A stretch of 55,056 nucleotides of DNA from Synechococcus sp. GreenBA-s (GCF_024345855.1 NZ_JAGQBX010000014.1:1-55056); one strand, 5' to 3'. Numbered from the stretch's first letter, positions 22,064-31,911 are shown. Numbers and translations: made by a program. The notes: generated from the letters alone by a model not told the origin.

Positions 22064-23470
22064 TCAGCTGGAGGAGGCCACATAGGGTTTCACCATCTTC
22101 ACGGGATCGACGACCCGGTCGAAATCCGCCTCGGAGACAAAGCCCAGCTTCAGGGCCGCCTCCTTGAGGGTCAGATCGTTGTCGAGGGCATAGTGCGCCA
22201 CCTTGGAGGCCTTGTCGTAACCGATCACCGGGCTCAGGGCCGTGACCAGCATCAGGGAGCGCTGCAGGAATTCATCGATCTGCTTGTGGTTGGGCTCGGC
22301 CCCTGCCACCAGGAAGGTGCGGAAGTTGGTGCAGCCGTCGGTCATGATCCGCACTGACTTCATGATATTGAAGATCAGCAGCGGCTTGTAGACGTTCATC
22401 TCCAGATAGCCGCCGGCACCGCCGAAGGCCACGGCGGTATCGTTGGCCATCACCTGAACGGCGATCATCGCCAGCGCTTCGCACTGGGTGGGATTCACCT
22501 TGCCGGGCATGATCGAGGAACCCGGCTCATTGGCCGGGATCTTCAGTTCCGCCAGGCCGGCCCGGGGGCCGCAGGAGAGCAGGCGGATGTCGTTGGCGAT
22601 CTTGTAGAGCGACACCCCCAGCGTCTTGAGGGTGGCGCTGAGCTGCACCAGGTCGTCGTGGGCCCCCTGCACGGTGAACTTGTTGGGGGCGGTCACGAAG
22701 GGAAGGCCGGTGAGCTGGCCGATCTGGGCGGCCACGGCGGTGTCGAAACCCGGGGAGCAGTTGAGGCCCGTGCCCACGGCGGTGCCCCCCAGGGCCAGCC
22801 GGTAGACACCATCCAGCGCGTGCTCCAGGCGCTGCAGGTTGTCGTCCAGCATGCCCACGTAGCCGGAGATCTCCTGGCCGAGGGTGAGGGGGGTGGCGTC
22901 CTGGAGGTGGGTGCGGCCGATCTTCACGATGTCGGCCCAGGCCTGGGCCTTGGCATCGAGCGCATCGCGCAGGGCCTGCACGGCGGGCATCAGCTTCTGC
23001 TTCACGCCCAGCACCGCCGCCACGTTCATCGTGGTGGGGAACGAGTCGTTCGACGACTGCGACATGTTGACGTGGTCGTTGGGGTGCACCGGCGTCTTGC
23101 TCCCCAGCGGCTGACCCGCGATCTGCGAGCAGCGGTTGGCGATCACCTCGTTCACGTTCATGTTGAACTGGGTGCCGCTGCCGGTCATCCACACATGCAG
23201 CGGGAACTGGTCGAGGTGCTGACCGGCCTGGATCTCGTCGCAGACCTGAATGATCAGAGTCTTCTGAGTGTCGGGCAGACGGCCAGCGGCATTGTTCACC
23301 AGCGCAGCGGCCTTCTTGACGATGGCATAGGCGGGGATCATCTCGCGGGGGATGAGATCCTCACCGATGGAGAAGTGTTCGAGGGAGCGCTGGGTCTGGG
23401 CACCCCAGAGCATGTCGGCGGGAACGCTGACGGAACCAAGGCTGTCCGTTTCAGTACGCGTGGAGCTCAT
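22064..23470 (-). CDS. fumC: Class II fumarate hydratase
   Basis: The 468-residue homotetrameric, iron-independent fumarase. Family segments: [14 protein letters not shown] at 97-110, [12 protein letters not shown] at 135-146, [10 protein letters not shown] at 185-194 (catalytic His), and the superfamily loop [11 protein letters not shown] at 317-327. An AT-rich TTAATAAT box sits a few bases before the start codon and might be a -10 element. It is transcribed toward the malic enzyme gene. Confidence 0.96.
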   Translation of the reverse strand: MSSTRTETDSLGSVSVPADMLWGAQTQRSLEHFSIGEDLIPREMIPAYAIVKKAAALVNNAAGRLPDTQKTLIIQVCDEIQAGQHLDQFPLHVWMTGSGTQFNMNVNEVIANRCSQIAGQPLGSKTPVHPNDHVNMSQSSNDSFPTTMNVAAVLGVKQKLMPAVQALRDALDAKAQAWADIVKIGRTHLQDATPLTLGQEISGYVGMLDDNLQRLEHALDGVYRLALGGTAVGTGLNCSPGFDTAVAAQIGQLTGLPFVTAPNKFTVQGAHDDLVQLSATLKTLGVSLYKIANDIRLLSCGPRAGLAELKIPANEPGSSIMPGKVNPTQCEALAMIAVQVMANDTAVAFGGAGGYLEMNVYKPLLIFNIMKSVRIMTDGCTNFRTFLVAGAEPNHKQIDEFLQRSLMLVTALSPVIGYDKASKVAHYALDNDLTLKEAALKLGFVSEADFDRVVDPVKMVKPYVASSS

Positions 23471-24017
23471 GGGAGATTATTAAGAACAAAGGGATCGTCG
23501 CGACTCAAGCAACACAGCCAACACCACAGAACGTGGAGCAATGGCTTCAGGGGAATCCGCCGGTAAAAAACAAAGAGAAGACGAAGGCGGCGCGCACGCT
23601 TTTCAAGGGCCTAAAAGGAGAGGCGAGCCTGCCAGCCTGGACCGAAAACGCTCCACAGCAGCACAATGCACAACCCGACAAGCGCAGCCTGATCAAGACC
23701 AAGCGACCGACAGGTCACTGAAGCATTCTGTAACCAGCCGCCGAACAGTCGCTGTGTTGTGACTCACACCGTGTTGTCTCGCAGGCCAGCCCACCCAAGT
23801 GCTAAGTGGAGCACCCTGGAGCTGCCACCCTTCATCCACCTGAGCCAGGCAGCTCCGCTCCACGGCCCGTCTGACCCTCGGCCCAACCTGGCGGACTGTC
23901 CCGAGAAGACATCCGCCACCGATGGCAGAACAGGGCGGCCGCCGAATCGTCCCCAACAAGGAAGAGGCTCCATGCCTCTAACTAAGCTCTGCGGATCAAT
24001 CCTCAGACCTGCCGGTG
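23471..24017. other. Intergenic region between divergent fumC and porin genes
   Basis: This 547-base gap holds no gene I can support. It is visibly less GC-rich than its surroundings (about 57% GC counted by hand over 23521-23700). Short frames exist (for example 23533-23721), but they lack recognisable sequence. It presumably carries the promoters of fumC (minus) and the porin (plus). No clear palindrome, terminator or tRNA was seen. Confidence 0.5.
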
Positions 24018-25424
24018 ATGCCGCTCCTGCGTGGGGGACTCCGTCTCAGCGCTTCATGCCTGTTTCTGGCAGCTCCCACCTGGCTCGCCGGCGCTGCCAC
24101 AGCGGTGGCCGCAGAGGAGATCAGCGTCGAGGCGGCATCCGAGCCTGAGCAGCTTGCGCCCCCAGGGCCGCAACAACGCCTCGCAGCCGTGCCGGATGCG
24201 GCCGCCGTGGAAGATCAGAATTTCAGGCAGAACTATCTGCTCGGCGATTGGGGAGGCCTGCGCAGCGCGCTCTGGGAGAAGGGCATCCAGGCCAAAGTTC
24301 TGCTGATCACCGATCCCTACGGGAATCCCAGCGGAGGGCTCGCCAGGGGGTTCACCACCTACAGCATGGTCAGCGCCGACCTCAAGGTGGATACCGGCAA
24401 GACCCTAGGGCTGAAGGGAGGCGAGTTTCATGTCGGCTTTGCCGTCAACTTCGGCTCTCAGCTCTCCCAGGATGTTGTGGGCAATACCTTTCCAATCCAG
24501 TCGTCTGATGTCGCCCCACCCGGCCCCAGGCTGACGACCCTCAGCTACAGCCAGTCACTCTTTGACGACAAGCTGAACATCCGCCTGGGCCGGCTGTCGA
24601 TTGACAGCCTCTATGGCGAGGAGTTTGCCGCTTCCTCCTATTTCCGTCAGTTCACCTCGGTGGCCTTCAATGCCATCCCCTTCGCCATCTTCTACAACGC
24701 TCCCGGCGCCCTGGGCTATCCCGCCACCACCTGGGGTGCCCGGGCCCGCTACAGGCCAGCCGGTGATGTCTATGTGATGGCCGGCCTCTACAACGCCGAT
24801 CCAGCCGTGGGCCAGTCCAATCGCCATGGCCTGGATTTCACCCTCCAGGGCCCGGCCTTCGGGATCGGCGAGATCGGCTGGCTGCGCAACCAGGGGCCCA
24901 AGGCCACCGGCCTGCCCGGCAACCTCAAGCTGGGTGGCTTCGCGCTGGGGGGCAGCGTGCCGGCCTACGACTCCACCCGCACGCGCGGGGGCCGCCACGG
25001 CTTCTACCTGGTGGCCGATCAGGCACTCACCCGCCTGGGTGCCAGGGCCGAGGGCCGGCAGCTGGGGGTGTTCGGCAGCCTGGTGACGGCCCCCAACGAG
25101 GCCGTGAGTCCGATGCCGCTGTTCTTCAGCACGGGCCTGGTAGTCAACGGCCCCTTCGCCAGCCGCCCGAAGGATGTGCTGGCCCTCGGGGTGGCCTACG
25201 GCGGATACAGCGCGGCCCTGCGCCGGCAGCAGCAGGCGGAGGCGCTGCTGGATACCGCGATCCTTCCCCAGGTGAGCGAGCTCACCCTCGAACTCTCCTA
25301 CGCCCTCCAGCTGCTGCCGGGCCTGATCCTGCAGCCGGGGGTGCAGGTTCTGATCCGTCCCGGCGGCAGCCCCTCCACCCCCAATGCCCTGGCGCTGGGC
25401 GTGAATGCGGTGGTGAGCTTCTGA
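24018..25424 (+). CDS. OprB-family outer-membrane carbohydrate porin
   Basis: The protein (468 residues from the ATG; a GTG precedes it by one codon) begins with an N-terminal signal peptide ending near ATAVAAEE. FRQNYLLGDWGGLRSALWEKGI is split here as YLLGDWGGLR and LWEKGI, the hallmark start of OprB-type porins. Repeated amphipathic beta segments follow, and the chain ends in Phe (VNAVVSF), as outer-membrane beta-barrels do. There is no SLH domain, unlike the major cyanobacterial Som porins. It may import sugars or other small polyols; the substrate is inferred from family only. It lies alone between an AT-richer gap and the opposing helicase gene. Confidence 0.85.
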   Translation: MPLLRGGLRLSASCLFLAAPTWLAGAATAVAAEEISVEAASEPEQLAPPGPQQRLAAVPDAAAVEDQNFRQNYLLGDWGGLRSALWEKGIQAKVLLITDPYGNPSGGLARGFTTYSMVSADLKVDTGKTLGLKGGEFHVGFAVNFGSQLSQDVVGNTFPIQSSDVAPPGPRLTTLSYSQSLFDDKLNIRLGRLSIDSLYGEEFAASSYFRQFTSVAFNAIPFAIFYNAPGALGYPATTWGARARYRPAGDVYVMAGLYNADPAVGQSNRHGLDFTLQGPAFGIGEIGWLRNQGPKATGLPGNLKLGGFALGGSVPAYDSTRTRGGRHGFYLVADQALTRLGARAEGRQLGVFGSLVTAPNEAVSPMPLFFSTGLVVNGPFASRPKDVLALGVAYGGYSAALRRQQQAEALLDTAILPQVSELTLELSYALQLLPGLILQPGVQVLIRPGGSPSTPNALALGVNAVVSF

Positions 25425-25479
25425 GGGCGGCCGATGCCCAGCGGAACTCTGATCGCCAGCTTCTGGATGGCCCCAGCCC

Positions 25480-28380
25480 TCAGTCCGCCCGTTGCGTGGC
25501 CGGATTGGCCGCCTGGCCCGCCGCCACGAGGTCGATCGGCTCGCACACCGGGAAGCGGTTGATGGCCTTCAGCGCCAGGCGGGCGTTGCTGCGCAGCCGT
25601 TCGCTGATGGCCTCGCAGTAGGGGATCTGGGCCAGCAGGTCCACGGTGCGGCGCATGATCCGCACCACGTCGCCCTCATCGAGGGAGGTGTTGGCGATCA
25701 CGTCGTTCCAGGCGGCCCCCTTGGCCCAGGCGTGCACCAGGCCCATCAGTTCCGGCTCGAACCACACCGGCACCACCACCTTGGCCGTTTCCTGCTGGCG
25801 CAGCAGCTCGCGGCGGATGCCGCGCAGGTCGTGCAGGGCCTCCTCGGCCGCCGGGGGCGGCGGGTAGCCGCTCCACAGGTCGGGGCGGTTGACCTCGGTG
25901 GAGATGGCCTCGAGCAGGGACGCCAGATCCGCCGGCTCCAGCTCGTCGGCATGGCCGCTCATCAGGGCGAGACCGATCCAGAGCTCGTTGTCACCGCGGA
26001 TGGCCGCCACGGTGCGGCCGATCTCCGTGGGCTCGAGGCCCTCATCGCCGCCCAGGCAGCCGAAGCGCTGCAGGATCTCGATCAGGGCCAGGAAGGTCTC
26101 CCAGTGGCGGTTGGCCCGGAAGTGCAGGATGCGCTGCCGCTCCTCGATCTCCGCCTCCAGCTCCTCCATGCGCTGGCGCTGTTTCTTGAGCCGCTTGCGA
26201 TCGCCGGCGTGGTGGGCCGGATGCAGCTCCAGGGCCAGCTCCAGCTCCCGCACCAGGTGGGCCTGGGCCTGCACCTCACCGGCCAGGTCGTACTGGGGGG
26301 TGGTCATGTCGTGGCGGCGGGCCATCGAGGCCACCGCCAGGGCCAGGCCGCCGCTGGCCTGGTCGCCGTGGCGCAACTCGCCGGAGCGGTGCAGCTCGGG
26401 GGCCTGGATCTCGCGCACCTGCAGGCAGCTCAGCTCGGCGTGCAGGCTCACCACCGCGCCGCAGGGCACCAGGATCCACACGTTGTCGTCGGTGAGGCAG
26501 AGCAGCAGCGGGAACTGGCCCGGGCCCTCGAGCTTCTCCACGATCGCCGCGGGGGTCACCCGGCCCTTGAGCTGGGGCGTGCGCAGGCTCACCAGGGTGC
26601 CCTCGCTGGCGAAGCGCAGGGCCAGGGTGAGCTCGTGGGCCAGGGTCTCCTCGGCCTGCTGCTGCAGGATCCGCAGCAGGCGCCGCTCCTCCAGCAGGCG
26701 ACCGCGCTGCTTCTCGTAGGCCTCGAAGTCGTCCCAGGCCACGTCCGGACCGCTGCCCAGCAGGTGGACGAGCTGGGCGCGCAGCTCGGCAATGCGGGCC
26801 TCGTCCTCCACCAGATCGAGGGAGGCCAGGTAGCGGCCGAAGCTGCGCTCCACCAGCTCCTTGGCCTTGGGCAGCGCATAGCGCTGCAGCAGGTTCAGCA
26901 CCATGCCGTAGCTGGGGGTGAACTGGCTCACCAGGGGATCGGCGGGGCTGGTGGCCAGCTGGCCGGCCTCGCGCACCCCCTCGAAGCGGCTCTGCACCGT
27001 CACCACATAGCCCTGGGAATCGAGGCCCCGGCGGCCGGCCCGGCCCGCCATCTGCAGAAACTCGCTGCCCATCAGCGCCCGGTGGCCCCGCTCGGTGCGC
27101 TTGGAGAGGGCCGAGATCACGGTGCTGCGGGCGGGCATGTTGATGCCGGCGGCGAGGGTCTCGGTGGCGAACACCACCTTCACCAGCCCCTGCTGGAACA
27201 GCTCCTCGATCAGTTCCTTCCAGGCGGGCAGCACGCCGGCGTGGTGGGCGGCGATGCCGCGCAGCAGGGCGTCGTCGTGGCCGCCCTCGCGCACCGCCTC
27301 CGGGGTAGCGGCCACGTAGGCCTCCAGGCGGGCGCGGATGCGGGCCTGCTCCTCGGGCGACACCAGGCAGAGCTTGCCCAGGTCGCGCACGGCCTTGTCG
27401 CAGCCGCGGCGGCTGAAGATGAAATAGATGGCGGGGAGCATGTCGCGCTCGGCCATCTGGGCCACCACGAAGGCCAGGGGCGGGGCCTCGGGCTGGGGCG
27501 GCTTGGGGGTCTTCGGGCCCTTGCGCTTGTGGCCCTTGGGGGCACGCCACACCTTGCAGTTGGGGTGCAGATCGGTGCCCTCGTCGTTGAGCAGCGGATG
27601 CAGGCCCTTGGCGCTGCAGAAGCTGAACTGCAGCGGCACCGGCCGGAAGGTGCTCATCACCAGCCGGGTGGGACCGTGCACCTTGGCGATCCAGTCGGTG
27701 AGCTGGCCGGCGTTGGCCACCGTGGCCGAGAGGGCCACCAGCTGCACCGTGAGCGGGCAGTGGATGATCGATTCCTCCCACACGGTGCCGCGCTGGGAGT
27801 CGTTCATGTAGTGGCACTCATCGAGCACCACCGCCTCCACATCGGCCAGGGGATCGTCGTCCTGGTCGGCTTCCGCATAGAGCATGTTGCGGAAGATCTC
27901 GGTGGTCATCACCACCACCTTCGCCTCGCGGTTCACCGTGAAGTCGCCGGTCATCAGACCCACGTTCTCGGGGCCGAACTGCTCGCGGAAATCACGCAGC
28001 TTCTGGTTGGAGAGGGCCTTGAGCGGCGTTGTGTAGAACACCTTCTGGCCGTGGGCCAGGGCGCGGTAGATCGCGTATTCCCCAACCAGCGTCTTGCCGG
28101 AACCGGTGGGGGCGCTCACCACCACCGAGTGGCCCTGGTTGAGGGCATCGATCGCCTCGAGCTGGAAGTCGTCGAGGGGAAAGGGGAACAGCTGATCGAG
28201 GGGGGGGACGGCGCCGGACGCGGTCGGCGCCCCTGCTGTGGCGCCTGGAGACGGGTCAGGAGCAGGCCGATCGGGATCCGGGGCCGTTCGCTCAGGATCG
28301 GCGGCCGGGGGTTGCGTCTGGAGGGTGGAACCGGCCGGATCGGAGTCCTGATCGGGCACGTCGGGGCCGGTGCTGCGCAT
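25480..28380 (-). CDS. Ski2/Mtr4-like DExH-box RNA helicase
   Basis: The 966-residue superfamily 2 helicase. After a 60-residue Pro/Asp-rich leader come Walker A APTGSGKT at 90-97, DECHY at 187-191, SAT at 218-220, the domain 2 segment FATETLAAGINMPAR, and motif VI QMAGRAGRRG. The C-terminal third, with a charged helical stretch (KKQRQRMEELEAEIEERQR) and a DSHCT-like ending (DEGDVVRIMRRTVDLL), is the Ski2-like arrangement. Bacterial members are thought to act in RNA turnover or ribosome maturation. Divergent from bioF with 56 bases between them. Confidence 0.93.
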   Translation of the reverse strand: MRSTGPDVPDQDSDPAGSTLQTQPPAADPERTAPDPDRPAPDPSPGATAGAPTASGAVPPLDQLFPFPLDDFQLEAIDALNQGHSVVVSAPTGSGKTLVGEYAIYRALAHGQKVFYTTPLKALSNQKLRDFREQFGPENVGLMTGDFTVNREAKVVVMTTEIFRNMLYAEADQDDDPLADVEAVVLDECHYMNDSQRGTVWEESIIHCPLTVQLVALSATVANAGQLTDWIAKVHGPTRLVMSTFRPVPLQFSFCSAKGLHPLLNDEGTDLHPNCKVWRAPKGHKRKGPKTPKPPQPEAPPLAFVVAQMAERDMLPAIYFIFSRRGCDKAVRDLGKLCLVSPEEQARIRARLEAYVAATPEAVREGGHDDALLRGIAAHHAGVLPAWKELIEELFQQGLVKVVFATETLAAGINMPARSTVISALSKRTERGHRALMGSEFLQMAGRAGRRGLDSQGYVVTVQSRFEGVREAGQLATSPADPLVSQFTPSYGMVLNLLQRYALPKAKELVERSFGRYLASLDLVEDEARIAELRAQLVHLLGSGPDVAWDDFEAYEKQRGRLLEERRLLRILQQQAEETLAHELTLALRFASEGTLVSLRTPQLKGRVTPAAIVEKLEGPGQFPLLLCLTDDNVWILVPCGAVVSLHAELSCLQVREIQAPELHRSGELRHGDQASGGLALAVASMARRHDMTTPQYDLAGEVQAQAHLVRELELALELHPAHHAGDRKRLKKQRQRMEELEAEIEERQRILHFRANRHWETFLALIEILQRFGCLGGDEGLEPTEIGRTVAAIRGDNELWIGLALMSGHADELEPADLASLLEAISTEVNRPDLWSGYPPPPAAEEALHDLRGIRRELLRQQETAKVVVPVWFEPELMGLVHAWAKGAAWNDVIANTSLDEGDVVRIMRRTVDLLAQIPYCEAISERLRSNARLALKAINRFPVCEPIDLVAAGQAANPATQRAD

Positions 28381-28436
28381 GGGGGAATCCTAGGAGCAGA
28401 CTGCCGTCAGCCCAGGCACCCGTCAGCGGCCAGCCC

Positions 28437-29678
28437 TTGAGCGACGCCCCCCCCGATCCCCTGGCTCCCCTGGCCGCCGCCCTCGCAGCCCTGCCGGCCC
28501 AGCGACGCCGCCAGCTGCGCCACTTCCACCCCACCGGACCGGGGAGCCTGCGGGCGATCGGGACCGGCGCGGCACCGGCCGCCCCGCCTGCGGCCTCCCC
28601 CTCCGACCCGCGCGATCCGCTCCTGCTGGATCTGGCCAGCAACGACTACCTCGGCTTCGCCCAGCACCCCCAGCTGAAGGCCGCCGCCAGCGCCTGCATC
28701 GCGGCCCAGGGCGTGGGAGCGGGAGCCTCGCGGCTGGTGAGCGGCACGCGGCCAGTGCATGCCGAGCTGGAGCGGCGCCTGGCCAGCTGGCTGGGGCGGG
28801 AGCGGGTGCTGCTGTTCCCCAGCGGCTTCCAGGCCAACCTGGCGGCGGTGGGTGCCCTGGCGGACCGCCACAGCCTGGTGCTGGCCGACCGGCTGATCCA
28901 CCACTCGCTGCTGGTGGGGGTGCAGGCCGCCGGCGCCCGGCTGCAGCGCTTTGCCCACAACGACCTGGCCGATCTGGCGCGGCGGCTGGAGCGGGCCCGC
29001 AGCGCCGAGCCGCAGCGGCGCCTGCTGGTGCTGAGCGAGAGCCTGTTCAGCATGGAGGGCACCGCTCCGGACGTGGCGGCCCTGGCGGAGCTGTGCCAGC
29101 GCCACGGCGCCGCCCTGCTGCTGGATGAGGCCCACGCCCTGGGGGTGCTCGGGCCCGGCGGCCGCGGCCTGGGCCAGGGGCTGGCGGGGGTGCACCTGGT
29201 GAGCGGCACCTTCGGCAAGGCCTTCGGCAGCGGCGGCGCCTTCCTGGCCGCCGATGGCGTGGTGGGGGACTGGCTGGAGCAGTTCTCCGGGCCGTTCCGC
29301 TACACCACCGCCCTGGCCCCGCCCCTGGCCGCCGCGGCCCTGGCGGCCCTGGATCTGCTGGAGCAGGAACCCGGCTGCGGGGCGGCGCTGCTGACGCGGG
29401 CGCGGCGCTGGCGCGACGGCCTGGAGGCCGCCGGCTGGCCCCGTCCCCCCGGGGAGGGTCCGATCCTGCCGCTGCTGGTGGGCCGCGATGCCGCCGCCCT
29501 GGCCCTGCAGCAGCGGCTCGAGGCGGCGGGGCTGCTGAGCGTGGCCATCCGCCCGCCCACGGTGCCGGAGGGCACCGCCCGGCTGCGGCTGGTGCTGCGC
29601 CACGATCTGCCGCAGGGCAGCCTCGAGCGCCTGCTGGGGGCCCTGGGCCCACCGACCCACCCGCCGGAGCGCAGCTGA
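28437..29678 (+). CDS. bioF: 8-amino-7-oxononanoate synthase
   Basis: The 413-residue PLP enzyme joins pimeloyl-ACP and alanine in biotin synthesis. The start is a TTG. FPSGFQANLAAVGALADR at 127-144, DEAHALGVLG at 230-239 (PLP-ring Asp), and the Schiff-base Lys261 in SGTFGKAFGS identify it. Its stop shares a base with the bioK start (TGATG). First gene of the biotin operon. Confidence 0.93.
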   Translation: MSDAPPDPLAPLAAALAALPAQRRRQLRHFHPTGPGSLRAIGTGAAPAAPPAASPSDPRDPLLLDLASNDYLGFAQHPQLKAAASACIAAQGVGAGASRLVSGTRPVHAELERRLASWLGRERVLLFPSGFQANLAAVGALADRHSLVLADRLIHHSLLVGVQAAGARLQRFAHNDLADLARRLERARSAEPQRRLLVLSESLFSMEGTAPDVAALAELCQRHGAALLLDEAHALGVLGPGGRGLGQGLAGVHLVSGTFGKAFGSGGAFLAADGVVGDWLEQFSGPFRYTTALAPPLAAAALAALDLLEQEPGCGAALLTRARRWRDGLEAAGWPRPPGEGPILPLLVGRDAAALALQQRLEAAGLLSVAIRPPTVPEGTARLRLVLRHDLPQGSLERLLGALGPPTHPPERS

Positions 29679-30391
29679 TGGCCGTCGAGCTGATCGCCAT
29701 GCACGGCTGGGGCGGCGACCACCGCAGCTGGGCCCCCTGGGACGCCGCCGCCGCGGAGCGGGGCTGGCGGCTGAGCTGCGGCGAGCGGGGCTACGGCCGC
29801 CAGACGCCGCACCAGCCCAGCTGGGGCGGGGCTGGGGAGCGGGTGGTGCTGGTCCATTCCCTCGGCCTGCACCTGCTGCCGGCGGTGCTGCTCGAGCAGG
29901 CCACGGCGGTGGCGCTGCTGGCCAGCTTCGGCCGCTTCGTGCCGCCGGGGCCGCCGGGCCGGCGCCTGCAGCAGGCCCTGCGGGGCATGGCCGCCCAGCT
30001 GGAAGCCGGCGACGCCGCGGCCGAGGCGATGCTGCGGCAGTTTCTGGCGGAAGCGGCCGCACCCGCACCGCCCGAGTGGCTGCCCCACGGCCCCCTGGAG
30101 GACGGCCTCAGCAGCGACGGCCGCCAACGGCTGCACGACGACCTGGCCCTGCTGGGCCGCACCGACGGCCTTCCGGCCGGCTTCCCCGGCTCCGCGCGGG
30201 TGCTGATCGTGGAGGCCGCGGAAGATCGGATCGTCGCCCCCGAGAGCCGGGCGCTGCTGCGATCAGCCCTGCCCCAGGCGGAGCTGCTGCGCCTGGAGGG
30301 GGTGGGCCACAGCCTGCTCTGCCCCACGCTGATCCCCGCCGTGCTGCATTGGATCGAGACCCACGCGGCGGGAGGCCATGGTCAGGGCTGA
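29678..30391 (+). CDS. bioK: Pimeloyl-ACP methyl ester esterase, BioK type
   Basis: The 237-residue alpha/beta hydrolase has a GWGGDHRSW oxyanion region near the N-terminus and a likely catalytic triad Ser61 (VHSLG), Asp183 (EDRIVAP) and His211 (GVGHSLL). The nucleophile elbow is V-H-S-L-G rather than G-x-S-x-G. Its place between bioF and bioC matches BioK, the esterase that ends BioC-dependent pimeloyl synthesis in marine picocyanobacteria. It overlaps bioC by 14 bases. Confidence 0.82.
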   Translation: MAVELIAMHGWGGDHRSWAPWDAAAAERGWRLSCGERGYGRQTPHQPSWGGAGERVVLVHSLGLHLLPAVLLEQATAVALLASFGRFVPPGPPGRRLQQALRGMAAQLEAGDAAAEAMLRQFLAEAAAPAPPEWLPHGPLEDGLSSDGRQRLHDDLALLGRTDGLPAGFPGSARVLIVEAAEDRIVAPESRALLRSALPQAELLRLEGVGHSLLCPTLIPAVLHWIETHAAGGHGQG

Positions 30392-31181
30392 ACCCACAAG
30401 GTCTGAACCCCTAGCGGACCGGGCGAGCCCCTTCGCCGGCCGGGTGCGCCGCAACTTCGCCCGGGGTGCCGCCCTCTACGAGCGGGAGGCCCGGCTGCAG
30501 CGGGCCGTGGCCTGGCGGCTGGCCCGCCACTGCCGCGACCTGGCGATCCCCGCCGGCCCCTGCGCCGACCTGGGGGCCGGCACCGGCCTGCTGGCCGGGG
30601 CGATCGAACGGCTGCGGCCGGAGCTGCGGCTGCTGCGGGTCGACAACTGCCCGCCGCTGCTGGCCCAAGGCGCACCGGACTCCGCCTGCCTGCCCTGGGA
30701 CCTGAATGGCGGCCTGCCGCCCCAGCTGGGCGGCGCGGCGCTGCTGGGCTCCAGCTTCGCCCTGCAGTGGCTCGAGCAGCCGGAGCGGCAGCTCGAGCAC
30801 TGGGGCGGGCAGCTGCGCCCGGGCGGCTGGCTGGCCCTGGCGGTGCCCACCGCCGCCAGCTTCAGCCAGTGGCGCGCCGCCGCCGCCGCCGCCGCGGTGC
30901 CGTTCACGGGCCTGGCGCTGCCGGAGGCCGAGCCCATCGAGCGGGCGGCGGCCCGCCACCTGGAGATCCGGGTCTGCCGCCGGCTGCGGTTCAGCCGGCC
31001 GGCCCCGAGCGCCCTGGGCTTCCTGGGCCAGATCAAGGCGATCGGCGCCCAGGCCAGCCGCAGCCCCCGCCTGCGGCCCGCGGAGCTGCGGCGCCTGGAG
31101 GCCGCCTGGCCCAACGTCACCGGCAACCGCCTGGAATGGGAGGTGCTGCTGCTGCTCGGCCGTCGCCCCGGCGCGGCCTGA
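30378..31181 (+). CDS. bioC: Malonyl-ACP O-methyltransferase
   Basis: The 267-residue SAM methyltransferase caps malonyl-ACP as a methyl ester so that fatty acid synthase can elongate it to pimeloyl-ACP. The opening VRRNFARGAALYEREARLQR is typical of BioC (F-x-x-x-A-x-x-Y). The SAM motif ADLGAGTGLLAG is near residue 63, and LLGSSFALQWLEQPE matches the BioC motif. The very GC-rich codon use is like its neighbours. Confidence 0.9.
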   Translation: MVRAEPTRSEPLADRASPFAGRVRRNFARGAALYEREARLQRAVAWRLARHCRDLAIPAGPCADLGAGTGLLAGAIERLRPELRLLRVDNCPPLLAQGAPDSACLPWDLNGGLPPQLGGAALLGSSFALQWLEQPERQLEHWGGQLRPGGWLALAVPTAASFSQWRAAAAAAAVPFTGLALPEAEPIERAAARHLEIRVCRRLRFSRPAPSALGFLGQIKAIGAQASRSPRLRPAELRRLEAAWPNVTGNRLEWEVLLLLGRRPGAA

Positions 31182-31220
31182 GCGGCGGCCTGCACCGCAC
31201 CCACCCGATCGCCCAGCCCC

Positions 31221-31901
31221 ATGGCCCCCGTCCAGGACCGCCGCGCCGAGGCCCCCCTGCAGCTGGTGGTCTGCGGCACCGACACCGACGTGGGCAAGAC
31301 GGTGGTGAGCGCCCTGCTGGTGCAGGGCCTGGGGGCCCACTACTGGAAGCCGGTGCAGTGCGGCCTGGAGGGCGGCGGCGACAGCGGCCGGATCCGCACC
31401 CTGCTGGACCTGCCGGCGGAGCGGCTGCTGCCGGAGGCCTACCGCCTGACGGCCCCCGCCTCGCCCCACTGGGCGGCGGAGCTGGAGAGCGGCGATCCCG
31501 AGCGGCCCGGGCCGCCGATCGATCCGGCCCGCCTGGCCCTGCCGGCGGTGGCCGGTCCCCTGGTGGTGGAGTGCGCCGGCGGCCTGCTGGTGCCCCTGCG
31601 CCTGGACCTGCTGCAGATCGATCAGATCCGGCGCTGGGGGCTGCCGGTGCTGCTGGTGGCCCGCAGCGGCCTGGGCACCCTCAACCACACCCTGCTGTCG
31701 GTGGAGGCCCTGCGGCGGCGGGGGATCCCCCTGCTCGGGCTGGTGCTGAACGGCCCCCTGCACGCCAACAACACCGCCACCCTGGAGGAGCTGAGCGGAG
31801 CCCCCGTGCTGGCGTGTCTACCGCCGCTCACGGCGATCAATCCCGCCAGCCTGGCGGAGCAATGGCGGCGTCAGAACCTGGCCCATAAGCTGCTGGGGTG
31901 A
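31221..31901 (+). CDS. bioD: ATP-dependent dethiobiotin synthetase
   Basis: The 226-residue enzyme carboxylates diaminopelargonic acid to dethiobiotin. The P-loop CGTDTDVGKTVVSALL is at 18-33, followed by YWKPVQCGLEGGGDSG and later VVECAGGLLVPL, which are the BioD signature segments. It lies 39 bases after bioC. The transaminase gene bioA, which usually accompanies these genes in picocyanobacteria, does not follow here. Confidence 0.94.
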   Translation: MAPVQDRRAEAPLQLVVCGTDTDVGKTVVSALLVQGLGAHYWKPVQCGLEGGGDSGRIRTLLDLPAERLLPEAYRLTAPASPHWAAELESGDPERPGPPIDPARLALPAVAGPLVVECAGGLLVPLRLDLLQIDQIRRWGLPVLLVARSGLGTLNHTLLSVEALRRRGIPLLGLVLNGPLHANNTATLEELSGAPVLACLPPLTAINPASLAEQWRRQNLAHKLLG

Positions 31902-31911
31902 CGGCGCGGCC

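Noticed and set aside
23533-23721. 62-codon frame in the fumC-porin gap
   Set aside because: Lys-rich sequence without hydrophobic core, recognisable motif or clear start context; not enough to call a gene.
25492-28440. 982-codon open frame opposite the helicase gene
   Set aside because: His/Gly/Leu/Ala-rich translation mirrors the helicase codons; no domain or credible start, and it also covers the divergent bioF start region.
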